Source of the DNA: Rouxiella sp. WC2420
GTDB lineage: Bacteria > Pseudomonadota > Gammaproteobacteria > Enterobacterales > Enterobacteriaceae
Assembly: GCF_041200025.1 (NCBI RefSeq)
Contig: NZ_CP165628.1
Span: 4,340,001 to 4,404,000, forward strand
Length of the DNA stretch: 64,000 nt
Direction: 5' to 3'
Part shown: in pieces, positions 15,853-24,354 of the stretch
How the letters are laid out: every line of letters begins with the position of its first letter
How positions within the stretch are numbered: position 1 is the stretch's first letter
The notes under the pieces: generated by a model
The model's database searches: none
What the model was told of the DNA's origin: nothing
What the model saw: the letters and a program-made list of their open reading frames with translations, nothing else
Position numbers and translations under genes: made by a program

Positions 15853-17040
15853 TTAGTTCTGCGCTTTCCAGCTTAGGAATTCCTGGCGCACCGCGGCGAG
15901 CATGTCCGGGCTTGCAATCAAGTCTACCGCGGTCATTGCCAGCGCCTTGGCAGCATTGAGCATCGCTTCTAATCCGGCTTCGGAACCGGCAGCGGCGGCA
16001 AATTCTGGGGTGTGTGGCATGACATCGCCGATGCGCAGATAAGGATGGATAGCGGCGGTGATTTGGCTGACGTTGCCAATATCGGAGGAACCGATGCCGC
16101 CGCTGCGTGGCGGTGGCACAACTTCAACGCCGAGAATTTCGAGATTCTGCTTGAAGAACTCAGCCAGCGTCAGGTTGTTGTTGCGTTCGGCGTAAGTCAG
16201 ACCTTCTTCAATCTCTAATCGCGCTCCGCTCATATCAGCCGTGCCCTGTGCCGCAGCAAAGACCTTATCGCGTACCACGCCCAAGCCTTTCACCGTATTG
16301 GCGCGCAGCAAGAATTTGGCTTCGGCGTAGGCAGGCACGATGTTGGTGGCGCTGCCGCCGTTGGTGATAATGCCGTGGACGCGCACGTCGTCGGTAAAAA
16401 ATTGGCGCAGCGCGTTGATGCCGACAAAGGTATGGATTACGGCATCCAGCGCACTAATGCCATTTTGCGGGGCCGAAGCGGCATGCGCTGCCTTGCCGTA
16501 AAATTTCAACACTGCATCGACGCAGGCCAGACCGCCGCGGATCACCATAGTTTTATCACGCGGATGGAACATCATTACCGCGTCGTGATGGTCAAAAAAC
16601 CCTTTGTTCGCCAGGATAATTTTGCCGCCGCCCTCTTCTTCTGCCGGAGTGCCAATCACTTCAATACGCCCGGTTAAATCCGCATAGCCGTTTTTCAGCG
16701 CCAAGGCAGCGGTGATTGAAGCCGTGCCAATCAGGTTATGGCCGCAGGCATGGCCAAGATCCACCAGCGCGTCATACTCGGCGAGCAGCGCAATAGTTGG
16801 CCCTGGTTTTCCGCTGTCGAAGGTAGCGCGAAAAGCGGTCGGCATGTCACCGAGCTGTTCTTCAATCTCAAAACCCGCTTCACGCAGCGGAGCTATTAGT
16901 GCGGCTGCCGATCTGACCTCTTCAAAACTTAGCTCGGGATTGGCATGAATATTCAGCGCCAGTGCTTTCATTGCTGGTGCTAATTGGTCGACGCTATAAA
17001 TAATTTTATTCTTTTGATCTATCTTGGTGCATTCAGACAT
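15853..17040 (-). CDS. M20-family metallo-amidohydrolase (AbgB/hippurate-hydrolase-like)
   Basis: A 395-residue enzyme of the M20 family. Start 17040 (MSECTKI) is preferred because AGGGA stands 7 bases before it; an upstream in-frame start lacks this. The metal-binding segments are LGHACGHNLIGT, GTPAEEEGGGK (catalytic and ligand acids) and the lid domain GGLACVDAVLKFYGKAAHA. TNIVPAYAEAKFLLRA is typical of aminoacyl-amide hydrolases such as AbgB. The reaction is predicted to be removal of an acyl or aminoacyl group from an amide. It is first in a unit with a binding protein and an M28 protein, and divergent from a LysR gene. Confidence 0.88.
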   Translation of the reverse strand: MSECTKIDQKNKIIYSVDQLAPAMKALALNIHANPELSFEEVRSAAALIAPLREAGFEIEEQLGDMPTAFRATFDSGKPGPTIALLAEYDALVDLGHACGHNLIGTASITAALALKNGYADLTGRIEVIGTPAEEEGGGKIILANKGFFDHHDAVMMFHPRDKTMVIRGGLACVDAVLKFYGKAAHAASAPQNGISALDAVIHTFVGINALRQFFTDDVRVHGIITNGGSATNIVPAYAEAKFLLRANTVKGLGVVRDKVFAAAQGTADMSGARLEIEEGLTYAERNNNLTLAEFFKQNLEILGVEVVPPPRSGGIGSSDIGNVSQITAAIHPYLRIGDVMPHTPEFAAAAGSEAGLEAMLNAAKALAMTAVDLIASPDMLAAVRQEFLSWKAQN

Positions 17041-17228
17041 GATTTTTCCCTGAGCTGGTGCAGATAAACCCTTAAACTGCGAGTTATCTCTCAATTAATT
17101 AGGTAGTTATTTGCTAGTACCTCCACAAATAGGAGATTTTCACGTCAACGTCCAATTAAGTGTTTTTATCTGCGCGGCGTTTCATGCAAAAATTCTTTTA
17201 TGGTACTGACTGGCGGTGGCAATAGATC

Positions 17229-18083
17229 ATGAATGAAAAAGATTGGCTGATTATTCACAGCGTCTATCAACATAAAAATATCACTCGCGCAGCAGAGCAG
17301 CTTTACACTTCCCAGCCGGCCCTGAGTTATCGACTCAAACAAATTGAGCGCAAGCTGGCGGTAAAGCTGTTTGATGAAAATCAGAAAGGACTGGTGTTCA
17401 GTGCTCAGGGCGAATATTTGGCCCAGCACGCCCAAAAAGTTTTACGCGACTTACAGCAGCTGAAAGAAAATCTGCACAGTCTGGATCATGCCCAGCAGGG
17501 CGAGATATCGATTGGGGTATCCAGTAATTACGCGGCTTATCGTCTGCCGCCGCTGTTAAATCGTTTTCGTCAGCTTCATCCGGGAATACGCATTAATCTG
17601 ATGAGCGGGCTCAGCGAGGAAATTTTTACTTTATTGCAACGCGGGGAAATTGACTTCGCCATCGTGAAAGATGATTACAGCTGGAAAGAAGGCAAAGAAT
17701 TAATTGATGAAGACGATTACCTGCTGATTAGTCAGCACGATTTTGATTTTGCACTTCTGCCGCATTTGCCGCAGATCCGCATTATTCATGGCCAGCACGT
17801 TACCCAATTATTGGAGCGCTGGTGGAACGCTCATTTCTCGCAGACGCCGAATATCGCCATGACTGTCGATAAACTCGAAGTGTGCCTGGGCATGGTGACT
17901 CACGGGCTGGGTTACGCGATCATTTCGAGCTATCTGCCGCTGCCGGAAAGCCTCTATCGCCGCCCCATTACTCTTGACGGGCAAAACATTAAAAATCGCA
18001 CCCTGCTACTTTATCGACATAATCTGCAAACTTCGCCGGTGATGCAGTCTTTTATGCACATTCTCAAAGGGCATCAGCTTTAA
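17229..18083 (+). CDS. LysR-type regulator, likely of the M20/SBP/M28 unit
   Basis: A 284-residue LysR protein. The winged helix-turn-helix is at about 1-62 (NITRAAEQLYTSQPALSYRLKQIE), followed by the periplasmic-binding-like effector domain (ISIGVSSNYAAYRLPPLLNRF onward). LysR genes often lie divergent from their targets; here the 188-base gap to the M20 gene (17041-17228) contains the shared promoter region. Downstream, 66 bases away on the same strand, is an amino-acid N-hydroxylase gene, which could be cotranscribed. The effector is unknown. Confidence 0.87.
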   Translation: MNEKDWLIIHSVYQHKNITRAAEQLYTSQPALSYRLKQIERKLAVKLFDENQKGLVFSAQGEYLAQHAQKVLRDLQQLKENLHSLDHAQQGEISIGVSSNYAAYRLPPLLNRFRQLHPGIRINLMSGLSEEIFTLLQRGEIDFAIVKDDYSWKEGKELIDEDDYLLISQHDFDFALLPHLPQIRIIHGQHVTQLLERWWNAHFSQTPNIAMTVDKLEVCLGMVTHGLGYAIISSYLPLPESLYRRPITLDGQNIKNRTLLLYRHNLQTSPVMQSFMHILKGHQL

Positions 18084-18149
18084 ACAATCACCAAGAAATC
18101 CGTTTTCTATCGTCTATGCTTAAGTCATCTTAATCATCGAGCAACGGAT

Positions 18150-19427
18150 ATGACTCTTGATCTTATTGGTGTCGGGATTGGCCCTTTTAACCTCAGTCTC
18201 GCGGCTCTGGCGAAGGAGACGGGCCTGATTCAAAGCACTTTTTTTGATACCCATCATGAATTTGGCTGGCATCCCGGCATGTTGTTACCCACCGCGACAA
18301 TGCAGACCTACGTTTTGCAGGATCTGGTTACCACCGTTGCACCGCGCAGTGAGTTTTCATTCATCAATTATCTGGTGGAGCGGAAGAAGATTTATCGTTT
18401 TTTAGCCACCGAACAGCTAATTATCAGCCGCGATGAGTTTTCAGACTATTTGCGCTGGGCCTGTGAAAAGATGCCGAATCTGCACTTTTCGCAGCCGGTT
18501 GAACAGATTGACTTTGACGATCGCCAGCAGTTTTTTCGCGTACAGACCGCCAAAGGTGAATATCAGTCGCGACATATCTGCCTTGGCTCAGGTCACGCGC
18601 CGTGGACGCCGCTGTCTGCACGTTCTGCGGTAGGGAAAAACTGTTTCCACGCTGCTGAAATTGAGCTGCTGGAGCCGGATTTTACCGGCAAGCGGGTGAT
18701 GATTGTCGGCGGTGGACAAAGCGGTGCCGATATTATGCTTAACACGCTGGACGGGCATTGGGGCCAACCGGCGCAGCTGAGCTGGTTATCGCGCCGCCCC
18801 AACTTCCAGCCGCTGGATGAATCAATTTTCACCAACGAATACTTCACCCCAGAATACGTTAACTATTTTTATACCCTGCCGGTTGAAGTGCGGGAGCGCG
18901 AAATTAAAACGCAGAAACTGCCGTCTGACGGCATTAGCTATCACACGCTGGAAAAAATTTATCACCATCTTTACCACAAGTTTGACGTGTTGCAGGAACC
19001 GAGAAACGTTTCTCTGTTGCCGCATCGCACGCTGAAAAATATTACCCGCATTGGCGAAAGTCGCTTTACCCTCGAGGCACTTCACGGATTAAGTCAGTGC
19101 GATGAGCATTTTGAGGCCGATATTGTGATTTTAGCTACCGGCTATCGCCCCGCATTGCCGAAATATCTGGAACCACTGCTCGACCGCATTCCCTATGATA
19201 ACGAGAAGCACCTGCCGCTGGAGGCGAATTTTAACCTGCGCTGGCATGGCCCGGAGTGTAATCGAATTTACGCGGTTAATGCCGGAATTCACAGCCACGG
19301 CAGTGCCGAGGGGCAACTGACTCTAACCGCTTGGCGATCGGCAAAAATCGTCAATCACCTGCTCGGCAAGCCGTACTATGACATAACCCCTTGCCAGTCG
19401 CTGGTGCAGTGGTGGCCGGGGAAATGA
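18150..19427 (+). CDS. Lysine N6- / ornithine N5-hydroxylase family flavoprotein (IucD/SidA-like)
   Basis: A 425-residue N-hydroxylating monooxygenase. N-terminal FAD site GVGIGPFNLSLAALA; substrate region HPGMLLPTATMQTYVLQDLV; NADPH site IVGGGQSGADIML; C-terminal ILATGYRPALPKYLEPLL and the second FAD-contact end AVNAGIHSHGSAEGQLTL. These enzymes hydroxylate the side-chain amine of lysine, ornithine or a diamine as the first step to hydroxamate siderophores. No IucA/IucC-type synthetase, acetyltransferase IucB or receptor gene is nearby, so the partners must be elsewhere or the product has another use. Substrate not determined. Confidence 0.88.
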   Translation: MTLDLIGVGIGPFNLSLAALAKETGLIQSTFFDTHHEFGWHPGMLLPTATMQTYVLQDLVTTVAPRSEFSFINYLVERKKIYRFLATEQLIISRDEFSDYLRWACEKMPNLHFSQPVEQIDFDDRQQFFRVQTAKGEYQSRHICLGSGHAPWTPLSARSAVGKNCFHAAEIELLEPDFTGKRVMIVGGGQSGADIMLNTLDGHWGQPAQLSWLSRRPNFQPLDESIFTNEYFTPEYVNYFYTLPVEVREREIKTQKLPSDGISYHTLEKIYHHLYHKFDVLQEPRNVSLLPHRTLKNITRIGESRFTLEALHGLSQCDEHFEADIVILATGYRPALPKYLEPLLDRIPYDNEKHLPLEANFNLRWHGPECNRIYAVNAGIHSHGSAEGQLTLTAWRSAKIVNHLLGKPYYDITPCQSLVQWWPGK

Positions 19428-19428
19428 A

Positions 19429-20313
19429 TTAAATATTCAGCGAGCCGTCGATCAAGGTACGCGTTTCACCGCCAATCCACGGCTGGTCCTGACAGTCATA
19501 GTTAACGAACACCCGGCCATCGCGTTGCAACACCGTACCTTGGCGAACGCGATACTGACTGGACGTTGACCCACCGTCCGGGAAATTTTGCTGTGACAGC
19601 ACGCGGGCCAGACAAGCATTGGCGCTGCCCGTCACGGGATCTTCCACCAGCTGCGATTGTTCAACCAGCAATGCCCTGACTTCATAGTCCAATTCAGCTC
19701 CCTGCGGGTGCGGGCCGTAAATTGCCAGTCCATTGACTCCGGCCTGCTCTTGAAGCTCTGCCAGCGCCGCACTGTTGGCTTTAACCTGCAAACATTCTTC
19801 AGCGCTGTTAATTCTCACCACTAGCCAACGGATACCCATATCAACGACAAAAGCCTCGCTGTCTGCCGCACGAGCCGCATGGTGTATCGCGTCGTCAAGC
19901 AACGGATAATGCTCGTTTTTTAAAACGTTGATGGTGGCATCCGGCGCGGCAAACGCCAGTCCTCCTTCGGACAGCAATTTTACTTTCACCAGCCCCACGC
20001 CACATTGCTGAATCAGCTGGCCCGCCGTTTTTGGCAGCAAACCAGACTCAAGCAGTGCGTGTGCCGTACCCAGCGTAGGGTGCCCGGCAAAAGGCAATTC
20101 TCCGCCCGGCGTGAAAATTCGCACCCAGTAATCGGCGTTCGCCTCGGTGGCGGGTAAAACAAACGTCGTTTCAGACAAATTGGTCCAGCGGGCAAAAGCC
20201 GCCATTTGCTCATCGCTCATCCCTGTTGCATCAAGAACTACCGCCAGAGGGTTACCTTTCAATGGTTGAGCAGTAAAAACATCGACCTGCTTAAAACGGC
20301 GTTTAACTGACAT
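19429..20313 (-). CDS. PhzF family isomerase-like protein
   Basis: A 294-residue PhzF/diaminopimelate-epimerase fold protein. Motifs: DVFTAQPLKGNPLAVV, NLSETTFV (E48, equivalent to the conserved catalytic Glu of PhzF), GGELPFAGHPTLGTA and VEDPVTGSANACLA. PhzF isomerises trans-2,3-dihydro-3-hydroxyanthranilate in phenazine synthesis, but most family members are of unknown function; no phenazine genes are present here. It is convergent with the N-hydroxylase gene, with a single base between the two stops. Confidence 0.9.
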   Translation of the reverse strand: MSVKRRFKQVDVFTAQPLKGNPLAVVLDATGMSDEQMAAFARWTNLSETTFVLPATEANADYWVRIFTPGGELPFAGHPTLGTAHALLESGLLPKTAGQLIQQCGVGLVKVKLLSEGGLAFAAPDATINVLKNEHYPLLDDAIHHAARAADSEAFVVDMGIRWLVVRINSAEECLQVKANSAALAELQEQAGVNGLAIYGPHPQGAELDYEVRALLVEQSQLVEDPVTGSANACLARVLSQQNFPDGGSTSSQYRVRQGTVLQRDGRVFVNYDCQDQPWIGGETRTLIDGSLNI

Positions 20314-20366
20314 AAACTTGCCTTTTAGAAAAAATGGGAAAATGAAATTACGTCAATAAAACTAAA

Positions 20367-20894
20367 TTACGTAGACGAATGATGCTGCTGCCTGAGCAAA
20401 TCAACATATGCTTGATCGACCAGTTCCTGGCGCTGGATTTCAAGGCATTCTAATAATTCTTCTGCAATAGCAATACCCTGCGCCTCTGTCTCATGTTCCT
20501 CCAGCACGACTTCAAACTCCAGAAAATCCCCCAGATCTTTGACGCGGTCCAGATGCAGGCGAGTTTGCCCCACCATAAATAGCGTGCGCTGCTTGATTAC
20601 CCTTCCGGCGCTGCCATAGGCGAGTGTCAAAGTTTCGCGCAGCCCGTCGGGATCCTGGGTTTCAGAAATAGAATAGAAACTGGTTTTCGGACCGGCCTTA
20701 TCATCACGCTTATAAAAAATCAGCTCTCCGCGATCCGCCGCCAGCTTGCGCAACTTAAGTCGTCCATGGGGGCAAACAAAGAAGGTATCATCTTGATCAA
20801 TAAGGTCAGGCACGCCGTCTGCCAGAAGGGCTATTTTTGCATACAGGGCAGAAAAATCATCAATCCGTGCTTTGATTTCAACATTGCGAGCCAT
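20367..20894 (-). CDS. CYTH domain protein (class IV adenylate cyclase / triphosphatase-like)
   Basis: A 175-residue single-domain CYTH protein. Start 20894 (MARNVEIKAR) is chosen since GGAG stands 7 bases before it. The family signature ExExK appears as VEIKAR, followed by GRLKLRKL, ELIFYKRDD, and LDRVKDLGDFLEFEVVL (acid-rich tunnel strand). CYTH proteins bind triphosphates; known activities are class IV adenylate cyclase and thiamine or inorganic triphosphatase. The short form without CHAD domain does not tell which. It follows, on the same strand, upstream of the PhzF gene by 53 bases. Confidence 0.82.
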   Translation of the reverse strand: MARNVEIKARIDDFSALYAKIALLADGVPDLIDQDDTFFVCPHGRLKLRKLAADRGELIFYKRDDKAGPKTSFYSISETQDPDGLRETLTLAYGSAGRVIKQRTLFMVGQTRLHLDRVKDLGDFLEFEVVLEEHETEAQGIAIAEELLECLEIQRQELVDQAYVDLLRQQHHSST

Positions 20895-21041
20895 CACAAA
20901 CTCCATAAACAGCAAAGGGATTTTTAGTCTATTACTGCAATATGATGCTATTAGTTTCAACAATTATTTGCAGTTGATAAAGCTCAGTAACCCTATAAAC
21001 TCTTTGCCATTACGCACCAAGGCCGGAGGCCCGAGTCAATA

Positions 21042-21485
21042 ATGATATGGATTATGATTGCTGCACTGGTTGTCGTTTTTGTCATTGGCTATTGGTTTAT
21101 GACGGCGGACACCAGAAAGGCGAACGATTCGCTTGCCAGCCTGTTGAAAATCAAGCCGGTTTACATTGAGTCAATGCTGTTGGAAATGGGGAAACGCCAA
21201 AGTGCGATGTTTATCCGCTCGATTAGCGGAGGCTATGCGGAGGAGATCCGTAAGGCTGCCTATATCGTTTTTATTTATCAGACATTTATTAAAGATGCAT
21301 CAGACGAGAATATTTTAACCTGGCGCAATGTGCTGGTGCGCGCGCACCTGAATCCAGTTTTGACCAGCGAACACGCCGAGCTGGCGTTATTTTATTTCTC
21401 CGAATTGGATATCGAACCTTTCGAGCTGGCCCAGTTTCGCCGCAGTTATAACGATACCTTTAACCAACTGCATCTGGTGTCGTAA
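21042..21485 (+). CDS. YicN-like DUF1198 membrane-anchored protein
   Basis: A 147-residue protein with one N-terminal transmembrane segment (about residues 2-19, IWIMIAALVVVFVIGYWF). The soluble part (VESML-like motif IESMLLEMGKR, then helices through WRNVLVRAHLNPVLTSEHAELAL) matches E. coli YicN (DUF1198) as recalled. Function unknown. It is divergent from the CYTH gene; GGAGG lies a long 12 bases before ATG 21042. Confidence 0.75.
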   Translation: MIWIMIAALVVVFVIGYWFMTADTRKANDSLASLLKIKPVYIESMLLEMGKRQSAMFIRSISGGYAEEIRKAAYIVFIYQTFIKDASDENILTWRNVLVRAHLNPVLTSEHAELALFYFSELDIEPFELAQFRRSYNDTFNQLHLVS

Positions 21486-21517
21486 TTCCTTCGCGCTGAC
21501 GAATTGCCTATGACTGG

Positions 21518-21539
21518 CTTCCCCCGAAAATGGGGGAAG
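21518..21539. terminator. Hairpin between convergent genes
   Basis: CTTCCCCC (21518-21525) pairs with GGGGGAAG (21532-21539) over the short loop GAAAAT. No T-run. Between the yicN-like gene and convergent ygaC. Confidence 0.4.
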
Positions 21540-21552
21540 GCACAGAAGACTA

Positions 21553-21888
21553 TTATCTGAATACATTATCCAAATAGTTAGTCAGCAACTGGCGTGAACT
21601 GAAACCGTGGCAAATGCCATAATATGCAGCAGTTTCGCTTTCCAAATCCAAAGGGAACTGGGTGTAAACCTGACTGCTACGAAAAGATGCCGTCGGCTCT
21701 GCGAAACGCTCACTGCGTTCTTTCATGGCAGGGTGAATCACCAACGCCGTGCGACCAAACCGCGCTTCACGATTAACATAGACGTAATGCTCGCCGCGAC
21801 GATAGCCATAGGCTTTGTCATCAACGAAATCGCGCTCAAATCCAGATGTTTCCAACACTCTTGCCACTTCATCGGGCCGTAAATACAT
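21553..21888 (-). CDS. ygaC: YgaC-like DUF2002 family protein
   Basis: A 111-residue cytoplasmic protein starting [13 protein letters not shown], with [21 protein letters not shown] and [17 protein letters not shown]. This is the DUF2002 family (E. coli and Salmonella YgaC, about 114 residues), function unknown, reported Fur-regulated in E. coli. In E. coli ygaC precedes ygaM and nrdHIEF; here the same order holds with an MFS gene inserted. Confidence 0.85.
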   Translation of the reverse strand: MYLRPDEVARVLETSGFERDFVDDKAYGYRRGEHYVYVNREARFGRTALVIHPAMKERSERFAEPTASFRSSQVYTQFPLDLESETAAYYGICHGFSSRQLLTNYLDNVFR

Positions 21889-21992
21889 AGTTTTTCCTCG
21901 CTCTCAAAACCGCAAGGCGACCTTACCGCAATAACTCTGCCAAACAATGCATTTACGTCCAAATCTGGGGAATTTAGGATTTATCTAAGCTT

Positions 21993-22021
21993 TTCCCGGC
22001 AAGATCTCAATCTGCCGGGAA
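21993..22021. terminator. Hairpin downstream of the MFS gene
   Basis: TTCCCGGCA (21993-22001) pairs with TGCCGGGAA (22013-22021), 9 bp, directly after the stop of the minus-strand MFS gene (22030). There is no clear T-run on that strand. Confidence 0.4.
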
Positions 22022-22029
22022 TGCAGGGG

Positions 22030-23226
22030 TTATGGATTTTGTTGTTGCAGTTTTTCGTTGCGCAGCATTTTGATGGTGATCATCATTGCCAGCAGCACCA
22101 TAAAAGAGGCGGCCAGATAAATCGACGGCGTACCGAAATGCGAAATGACCAGACCGGCGATCGGGCCTGTAAGGCCAAGGCCGAGATCCAGAAACGCCGA
22201 ATAGGTGCCAAGCGCAGTACCCTGATTCTGCTGTGGAACCTGCTTAACCGCTTCGACCCCCAAAGCAGGGAAGATAAGCGAGAAGCCAGAACCGGTCAGG
22301 AACGCGCCAATTTCCACGCTGAGCGGGCTGTGCCCCTGCCAAATCATCAGCAAACCAACAATCTCAATCGCAAACGAAACGATAGACACTTTCAAGCCGC
22401 CAAAGCGCGCGATATTGCTGCCAAAAATCAGGCGCATACCTACAAATCCCAGGCTAAACAGGGTCAACGTAAAGGCGGCGCCAGCCCAGCCTTTGTCGGC
22501 GTAATAGAGCGTGATAAAGGTCGCAATCACGCCAAAACCGATGGTTCCGAAGCCCAGCCCCAGCCCGTGCATCCATATTTTACCCACCACGGCGCGGAAG
22601 GCGATCCGTTTGCCGGTTACCACAGTAATCGCCTCTTTCGAGGTCGCCAAAGCGATAGCCAGCGCGGCAATAATCAGAATGGTCACAGCCACGCCCATTA
22701 AACCGAAATGCACGTTTAGCATAACTCCCAGAGGCGCCCCCACCGCCATGGCACCGTAAGTAGCAACACCGTTCCACGAAATGACGCGACCAGTGTGAAT
22801 AGGATTGGTTGCGCCAATGCCCCACAGAATGGTTCCGGTGGCGGCAAAGCTTTCACCAACCCCGAGAAATACGCGGCCAACACAGAGTAATATCAGGCTA
22901 AGCAGCGATGAAGAGTCACTAAGGTCGGCCAAAACGTACATCAGCCCGCTTATGCCACAGCAGGCCAATCCAAAAATAACGACTTTTTTGGGGCCGATAT
23001 TATCGGCAAATCGACCGGCGTGGGGACGGCTGGCAAGCGTGGCGAAATACTGCACGCTGATAATCAGGCCTGCGAGAACGGAGTTGTATCCGAGTTTGCC
23101 GTGGACAAATCCTGGCAAAACCGCCAAAGGTAAACCGATGCTTAAATAGCAAACGAAAGTAAAAATAACTATCGACAGTATGCGTTTATTCAACTGTAAA
23201 TTAGTTTGAAACTTAGTGGGTGACAT
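22030..23226 (-). CDS. MFS transporter, YhhS/YfcJ family
   Basis: A 398-residue, 12-segment major facilitator. Signatures: RPHAGRFADNIGPKKVVIFG (loop 2-3), GRVFLGVGESFAATG and RVISWNGVATYGAMAVGAPLG, and GFSLIFPALGVEAVKQVPQQNQG near the end. The loop sequences match the YhhS/YfcJ group of proton-driven arabinose or drug efflux transporters, mostly uncharacterised. It is inserted between ygaC and ygaM relative to E. coli. Substrate unknown. The 358-base divergent region to ygaM holds a CRP-like site and otherwise nothing I can name. Confidence 0.88.
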   Translation of the reverse strand: MSPTKFQTNLQLNKRILSIVIFTFVCYLSIGLPLAVLPGFVHGKLGYNSVLAGLIISVQYFATLASRPHAGRFADNIGPKKVVIFGLACCGISGLMYVLADLSDSSSLLSLILLCVGRVFLGVGESFAATGTILWGIGATNPIHTGRVISWNGVATYGAMAVGAPLGVMLNVHFGLMGVAVTILIIAALAIALATSKEAITVVTGKRIAFRAVVGKIWMHGLGLGFGTIGFGVIATFITLYYADKGWAGAAFTLTLFSLGFVGMRLIFGSNIARFGGLKVSIVSFAIEIVGLLMIWQGHSPLSVEIGAFLTGSGFSLIFPALGVEAVKQVPQQNQGTALGTYSAFLDLGLGLTGPIAGLVISHFGTPSIYLAASFMVLLAMMITIKMLRNEKLQQQNP

Positions 23227-23464
23227 GGACTAGCCTGGATATAGATCACAGTTTTGAGGAGTTCACAGCATAAACAGGTTTTCCCGCGCTGCAAATTAAA
23301 AATACGCTATAAAAATGTCATCATTTGTCACACTGGCGCTGTTTTTGCAGACAAATCCGATCATCGCGCCAACAATCCGCGCCAGCTCTGAAGAAAATCA
23401 CACTAACCAATCGCTAAAAGAAATGATTTTCCACTTCATATTGCGCAGATAATGCGCGATCACA

Positions 23465-23480
23465 CGTGATATCGGTCACA
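23465..23480. promoter_or_regulatory. Candidate CRP site upstream of ygaM
   Basis: CGTGA-TATCGG-TCACA matches the CRP consensus TGTGA-N6-TCACA at 9 of 10 arm positions. It lies about 110 bases before the ygaM start, near a possible TATGCT -10 (about 23497). Single-motif evidence only. Confidence 0.35.
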
Positions 23481-23584
23481 GAGCGGGATATTGGGCTATG
23501 CTTTTAGAAGGACGTCACTGAGTGAAGAAAATATTAATTGCTCATTGAAAAAATGTCCCCAAATGTTCAAACAAGGAGAGCTTA

Positions 23585-23896
23585 ATGTTTAATAAAAAGA
23601 CAGATAAAATCGAACGTGATGCCGATGAGGACATTTCTTTGCTGGCCGATACTCTGGATGAAGTGCTGAAATCAGGCAATTTAAAATCCAAAGAAGAAAT
23701 TGAAAAAATTCGCGGCAAGGCAGAAGGCATTTTACGCGACGCTCGCGCTCGGTTTACCGGCAACACCAATTTGACGCAGCACGCACGTGATGCAGCCAAC
23801 CAGGCAACAGATTATGTGAAAGAAAATCCATGGCACGGTGTGGGTGTTGGTGCTGCCGTAGGTTTGGTCGTAGGTATTCTGCTGGGGCGTAAATAA
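23585..23896 (+). CDS. ygaM: DUF883 membrane-anchored ribosome-associated-type protein (YgaM/ElaB/YqjD family)
   Basis: A 103-residue protein: a charged helical N-terminal part (about 10-75, LLADTLDEVLKSGN, IEKIRGKAEGILRDARARF) and a C-terminal membrane anchor (WHGVGVGAAVGLVVGILLGRK). This is the ElaB/YqjD/YgaM family, C-tail anchored, with YqjD and ElaB binding stationary-phase ribosomes. Position directly before nrdHIEF identifies it as ygaM. SD AAGGAG at 23573-23578. Confidence 0.85.
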   Translation: MFNKKTDKIERDADEDISLLADTLDEVLKSGNLKSKEEIEKIRGKAEGILRDARARFTGNTNLTQHARDAANQATDYVKENPWHGVGVGAAVGLVVGILLGRK

Positions 23897-23979
23897 CCCA
23901 TCAGGCACAGATTTTTTAGCGCATTAAACCCGCTAACTGGCCTTAAAAGCCAGCAGCAAGACAGTTAAAATTCCTGATA

Positions 23980-24021
23980 AACGCCCCAATGTGATTAACG
24001 CCACGTTGGGGCGTTTTTTTA
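23980..24021 (+). terminator. Terminator of ygaM
   Basis: AACGCCCCAA (23980-23989) pairs with TTGGGGCGTT (24006-24015) and is followed by T. A strong intrinsic terminator about 85 bases after the ygaM stop. Confidence 0.9.
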
Positions 24022-24165
24022 TTCAAAATATTTTTTCGTGCCAAGTTTTTTATTTTTCAAAGAATTTTGTCCAAAATTCAACCAACCTCGCCTTTACAAA
24101 AATTCTTTAAAAAATCGAAAAAAAGCTAAGCCAGATTCTACGCGGCCTCGCGGCCCATTACGCCC

Positions 24166-24183
24166 AAATGATAATCAGTCATT
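24166..24183 (+). promoter_or_regulatory. Candidate Fur half-site region upstream of nrdH
   Basis: AAATGATAATCAGTCATT shares 11 bases (AATGATAATCA) with the Fur-box core, but the second half-site is poor. E. coli nrdHIEF is Fur-repressed (known), which makes the position credible. Confidence 0.45.
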
Positions 24184-24188
24184 GGAAA

Positions 24189-24204
24189 TACCTATATCTA
24201 GGCG
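24189..24204. promoter_or_regulatory. NrdR box 1 of nrdHIEF
   Basis: The core CCTATATCTAGG (24191-24202) is a near-palindrome of the NrdR-box type (CwAtATaTwG). Its centre is 31 bases, three helical turns, from box 2, the standard arrangement for NrdR repression of ribonucleotide reductase operons. Confidence 0.8.
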
Positions 24205-24219
24205 ACTTGAAAAGTTATG

Positions 24220-24235
24220 GCACTACATCTAGTAT
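24220..24235. promoter_or_regulatory. NrdR box 2 of nrdHIEF
   Basis: The core ACTACATCTAGT (24222-24233) matches the NrdR-box palindrome. It lies about 120 bases before nrdH and pairs with box 1 at 31-base centre spacing. Confidence 0.8.
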
Positions 24236-24354
24236 TCAACCCATCGACAGCGGATAACCCTGCGATACTCATCTTACGGCTGATCTCCTGCATAACACGC
24301 AGAACACGAGCCGTAAACAATTCAGTCATCTTACCCTAAAGGTAAATGCGAATC

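Noticed and set aside
18150-20313. Aerobactin or phenazine biosynthesis cluster from the IucD-like and PhzF-like genes
   Set aside because: No other genes of either pathway are present and the two genes are convergent.
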